From Spirochaetales bacterium (GTDB lineage: Bacteria; Spirochaetota; Spirochaetia; SZUA-6; DRHE01), in NCBI GenBank assembly GCA_016930895.1, contig JAFGFV010000473.1, positions 1 through 8,886 on the forward strand: DNA of 8,886 bases, written 5' to 3'. Shown here in pieces: positions 6,360 to 8,886 of this stretch (within the stretch, counting starts at the first letter, position 1; every line of letters starts with the position of its first letter). The translations under genes were made by a program, and so were the position numbers. A model generated the notes under the pieces. The model was not told the DNA's origin. It was given only the letters and a program-made list of their open reading frames with translations, and ran no database searches.

Positions 6360-7526
6360 ATGGATTTCATTCCGTACGGTCGGCAGTGGATCGATGAGTC
6401 AGACATGGAGTCGGTGCAAAGGGTCCTCCACTCGGATTTCCTCACCCAGGGTCCCGAGGTGAGTCGATTCGAGGAGGCGGTGTGCCGGCTGACCGGGGCT
6501 CGGTACTGCGTCGCGGTGAGTAGCGGGACCGCGGCGTTGCACCTGGCTGTCGCTTCCCTGGAGCTGGAAGAGGGAGAGGAAGGGATAACGTCGCCCATCA
6601 CCTTCGTGGCTTCTGCCAACGCGATGCAATACTCCCGGGTAGTCCCTCGATTCGCGGACATCGACCCTCGCACGTACAACCTGGACCCGGTCGCGCTCGA
6701 GGGGGCGGTCACGCCGCGCACTCGCCTGTTGCTGCCGGTCCATTTCGCCGGACAGCCGGCGGACATGCCTGCGTTCCGGAAGATCGCGGACACTCGCGGT
6801 TGCCGCATCATCGAAGATGCAAGCCATGCCATCGGTTCGCAGTATGCTGACGGGATGCCGGTAGGCTCGTGCCGGTATTCCGATCTGACGGTATTTTCTT
6901 TCCATCCGGTGAAGACGATCACCACGGGGGAGGGTGGGGCGGTCACGACCAACGATCCGATCCTCTACGAACGCGTGTCGCGCTTGCGTACTCACGGAAT
7001 CGTCAAGGACACCGCGAGGCTGGACGAGACGCCAGGTCCCTGGTACTACGAGATGCAGGCCCTGGGCTTCAACTATCGTCTCACTGATCTGCAGGCAGCC
7101 CTGGGCACGTCCCAGCTCGCAAAGCTCGAGACGTTCCGGAAACGTCGCAGGGAAATCGTCGAGCAGTACAACCGGGCGTTCGAAGACGAAGATCGGCTCG
7201 AGGTCCCCTTCGAGGACCCACGGGTCACCTCCTGCTTCCACCTCTACGTGCTGCAGCTGGACTTCGAGGCGATCGGTATGACGCGGCGAGAGGTGATGGA
7301 GTTCCTGAAAGGCCGCGGCATTGGAACCCAGGTGCACTACATTCCCGTGCATTTTCAACCCTACTACCGACAGCGTTTCGGATACGGCCCGGGCGATTTT
7401 CCGATTGCCGAGGCCTACTATGGCAGCGCCTTGAGCGTGCCTCTGTACCCGGCGATGACCGGTACCGACGTGAAGCGTGTCATCGATGGTATTCACGCGG
7501 TGGTTCGGCGCGGGAAACTCCGGTGA
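6360..7526 (+). CDS. pseC: UDP-4-amino-4,6-dideoxy-N-acetyl-beta-L-altrosamine transaminase, PseC
   Basis: This PLP enzyme aminates C4 of the PseB product using glutamate. Its 388 residues match the family. The N-terminus IPYGRQWIDESDMESV is a PseC hallmark. LTQGPEVSRFEEAV (28-41), VSSGTAALHLA (53-63), ITSPITFVASANA (76-88) and IIEDASHAIGS (150-160, Asp153) follow, then FSFHPVKTITTGEGGAV (179-195) with Lys185 as the aldimine lysine. NYRLTDLQAALG and GIGTQVHYIPVHFQPYY complete the pattern. The usual GDEVITSP element before the ITF motif reads GEEGITSP here, a mild change. The ATG at 6360 is chosen over an in-frame GTG at 6318, because homology starts at MDFIPYG and GAGG lies 9 bases upstream of it. 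The gene starts 22 bases after pseB and ends in a GTGA overlap with pseF. I see nothing missing for activity. Confidence 0.95.
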   Translation: MDFIPYGRQWIDESDMESVQRVLHSDFLTQGPEVSRFEEAVCRLTGARYCVAVSSGTAALHLAVASLELEEGEEGITSPITFVASANAMQYSRVVPRFADIDPRTYNLDPVALEGAVTPRTRLLLPVHFAGQPADMPAFRKIADTRGCRIIEDASHAIGSQYADGMPVGSCRYSDLTVFSFHPVKTITTGEGGAVTTNDPILYERVSRLRTHGIVKDTARLDETPGPWYYEMQALGFNYRLTDLQAALGTSQLAKLETFRKRRREIVEQYNRAFEDEDRLEVPFEDPRVTSCFHLYVLQLDFEAIGMTRREVMEFLKGRGIGTQVHYIPVHFQPYYRQRFGYGPGDFPIAEAYYGSALSVPLYPAMTGTDVKRVIDGIHAVVRRGKLR

Positions 7527-8218
7527 GCCCAGCCGAGTGCCTGTGCGTGATCCCTGCCCGGAGCGGGAGCAAGAGGATCCCGAACAAGAACACCCGTCTT
7601 TTTTGCGGCAAGCCGATCATGGCCTATTCGATTGAGGCGGCTCTGGAATCCGGCTGCTTCGCCGAGGTGATGGTATCGACCGATGACCCGCACATCGCCG
7701 ACGTGGCCCGAGAGCACGGGGCTTCGGTTCCGTTCATGAGGAGCCGGCGAACCGCCGGTGATTTCGCCGGTCTTGCCGAAGTGATGGTCGAGGTATTGGA
7801 GGTATACGCGCGACGCGGGCGGACTTTTCCCTTGATCGCGTGCGTACTGGCAACTGCGCCGTTTGTAGCCTCAACGGATCTCCGCAGCGCCAGTGACAGG
7901 CTCGGTGTCGAAGCCTGCGACGGAATTCTGACGGTCTGCCGCTATGTGTACCCGATTCAGCGTGCCCTGGTGGAGCGGCGGGGCAGGCTGCGGATGCGCT
8001 GGCCGAGGTACTACAACAGTCGCTCTCAGGATCTCGAACCCTGCTACCACGACGCAGGGCAGTTTTATTTCCTACGCACGGCTGCCTTCCTGAGACATCG
8101 CCGCCTGTTGTTACGAGACATGCTCAAGTACGAGTTGCCGGAGTCGCGCGTGCAGGACATCGACACCGAAGAAGACTGGCGAGCGGCGGAGCTCAAGTAC
8201 CGGGCTCTACATGGGTAG
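7523..8218 (+). CDS. pseF: CMP-pseudaminic acid synthetase (cytidylyltransferase), PseF
   Basis: This enzyme activates pseudaminic acid with CTP, the last step before glycosyl transfer. It has 231 residues, normal for the CMP-NeuA-like cytidylyltransferase family. The nucleotide-binding N-terminus reads CVIPARSGSKRIPNKN (8-23), followed by GKPIMAYSIEAA (29-40), MVSTDDPHIADVAREHGA (50-67), VLATAPF (108-114), YHDAGQFYF (175-183) and the metal-binding end DIDTEEDW (212-219). The YHDAGQFYF and ATAPF forms point to PseF rather than NeuA, and the position between pseC and pseG agrees. The start is GTG, overlapping the pseC stop as GTGA; no ATG or other start fits before the conserved motif, and the ribosome site is weak, so translation is probably coupled. 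The stop overlaps the next gene by 8 bases. Although it acts last in the pathway, it lies before the hydrolase gene, a common order in pse loci. Confidence 0.92.
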   Translation: MSPAECLCVIPARSGSKRIPNKNTRLFCGKPIMAYSIEAALESGCFAEVMVSTDDPHIADVAREHGASVPFMRSRRTAGDFAGLAEVMVEVLEVYARRGRTFPLIACVLATAPFVASTDLRSASDRLGVEACDGILTVCRYVYPIQRALVERRGRLRMRWPRYYNSRSQDLEPCYHDAGQFYFLRTAAFLRHRRLLLRDMLKYELPESRVQDIDTEEDWRAAELKYRALHG

Positions 8219-8886
8219 CGGCAACTTGGATGTGGTGATCCTGACCGAGGCGGGTGATGGCCGAGGATATGGCCACGTGGCCCGCTGTTACGGGCTCCAC
8301 GAGGCGCTTGTGCAGGCCGGCCGCAACGTGAAGTTGTGGGTCGACTGCGCGGAGCCGGTGCCCGATTGTGTCATCTCCGGGAGCGCCTACCAGACCTTTG
8401 ACTGGATGGATGTTCTGGACAGCGTCCTGACAGCGGATCGGGCCTCGTCCGTGATCAGCGTGATTGATTCCTACCGTGTCGACCGTCAATTGCTCGACGC
8501 GATTGTGTCGAGGTCCTCGTCCTGCTTCTTCTTTGACGATACTGGCAGTCGGGACTACCCGAACGGGACTGTGATCAATGCCGCCATTCATGCAGAATCC
8601 CTCTATCCCCGTAGGCCGAAAGGGACCCGCTACCTGTTGGGGCCGAGCTACGCGGTCCTGCGCAAGGGCTTCTGGTCACCAAGACCTTACGAAGTTCGGA
8701 GTCGCGTGCGCCGTGCTTTGGTCGCCCTGGGAAGCGGTGTGGATAGGAAGACCGCGAGGTCCGTGGCGCTATCCCTGGAAGGGTGCCTAGCCGGAGCCAA
8801 GGTCACGGTCTTGCACGAAGCTGCCAGATCGCGCCCGCCGGGGGATGGAATGGAGCGCTTCGACTGGGCGTGGGATCTGCCGCCCA
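8211..8886 (+). CDS. pseG: UDP-2,4-diacetamido-2,4,6-trideoxy-beta-L-altropyranose hydrolase, PseG (3' end outside window)
   Basis: The frame from the ATG at 8211 is open to the window edge, giving 225 codons plus one base, so the gene is cut on the right. PseG removes UDP from the fully acetylated sugar nucleotide, releasing the free sugar that PseI condenses with phosphoenolpyruvate. The GT-B-like N-terminal domain shows VVILTEAGDGRGYGHVARC (8-26), where His22 in the GxGH loop matches the catalytic His of known PseG. FFFDDTGSRDYPNGTVIN (106-123) fits the hinge-side strand with a DD pair, and YLLGPSYAVLRKGFW (141-155) is the most diagnostic PseG signature. The second domain begins near ALVALGSGVD (169-178), where many relatives have a GG-D element. 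The start overlaps the pseF stop by 8 bases; the nearest GGAG (8188-8191) is too far away for a normal Shine-Dalgarno, so coupling is likely. Sampled lines are near 53% GC, lower than the rest of the window. Confidence 0.88.
   Translation, partial: MGSGNLDVVILTEAGDGRGYGHVARCYGLHEALVQAGRNVKLWVDCAEPVPDCVISGSAYQTFDWMDVLDSVLTADRASSVISVIDSYRVDRQLLDAIVSRSSSCFFFDDTGSRDYPNGTVINAAIHAESLYPRRPKGTRYLLGPSYAVLRKGFWSPRPYEVRSRVRRALVALGSGVDRKTARSVALSLEGCLAGAKVTVLHEAARSRPPGDGMERFDWAWDLPP

Noticed and set aside
8578..8790. A 70-residue plus-strand frame within the last gene
   Set aside because: It lies wholly inside pseG in another frame; the pseG frame shows the conserved GPSYAVLR signature across the same bases.
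1..8886. CRISPR arrays, tRNA/rRNA genes, insertion sequences and long repeats
   Set aside because: I looked on both strands and saw no spaced direct repeats, clover-leaf sequences, transposase motifs or terminal inverted repeats; nearly all bases are coding.

Overview
The window is a tightly packed, single-strand run of sugar-nucleotide biosynthesis genes from a high-GC bacterium. Four of the junctions overlap and the largest gap is 36 bases. It carries two routes side by side that make unusual acidic sugars for surface glycans. The content suggests a Gram-negative bacterium with a rich O-antigen, capsule/exopolysaccharide or flagellin-glycosylation locus. The sequence alone does not fix the genus: the GC-rich third codon positions and strong Shine-Dalgarno sites fit Proteobacteria but are not exclusive to them.

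Layout. Bases 3-170 are the C-terminal tail of an unidentified protein. Bases 181-5305 encode five enzymes: a non-hydrolysing UDP-sugar 2-epimerase (WecB/WbpI type), a DegT-family PLP aminotransferase (WbpE type), a Gfo/Idh/MocA oxidoreductase (WbpB type), a left-handed beta-helix N-acetyltransferase (WbpD type) and a UDP-sugar 6-dehydrogenase (WbpA/WecC type). Together they match every step from UDP-GlcNAc to UDP-2,3-diacetamido-2,3-dideoxy-mannuronic acid (UDP-ManNAc3NAcA): oxidation at C6, oxidation at C3, transamination, N-acetylation and C2 epimerisation. The order of the C6 and C3 oxidations cannot be settled from sequence.

Bases 5342-8886 encode the first part of the CMP-pseudaminic acid route: PseB (dehydratase/epimerase), PseC (aminotransferase), PseF (CMP-sugar synthetase) and PseG (UDP-sugar hydrolase, cut by the window edge). 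PseH (acetyltransferase) and PseI (synthase) are needed to complete it and are not in the window; they would be expected just to the right.

Regulation. I see no convincing promoter or terminator. Translational coupling is prominent: an ATGA overlap at 2348 and at 3379, a GTGA overlap at 7523, a 19-base overlap at 1260 and an 8-base overlap at 8211. The simplest reading is one polycistronic unit whose promoter lies left of the window. Base composition falls from roughly 70% GC in the first block to nearer 53-62% in sampled lines of the pse block, which hints that the two pathway modules have different histories.

This is not an undescribed enzyme system: both pathways are known. The points worth a second look are their juxtaposition, the archaeal-looking motifs in two of the first-block enzymes, the repeated translational junction, and the cysteine-rich tail on the acetyltransferase.
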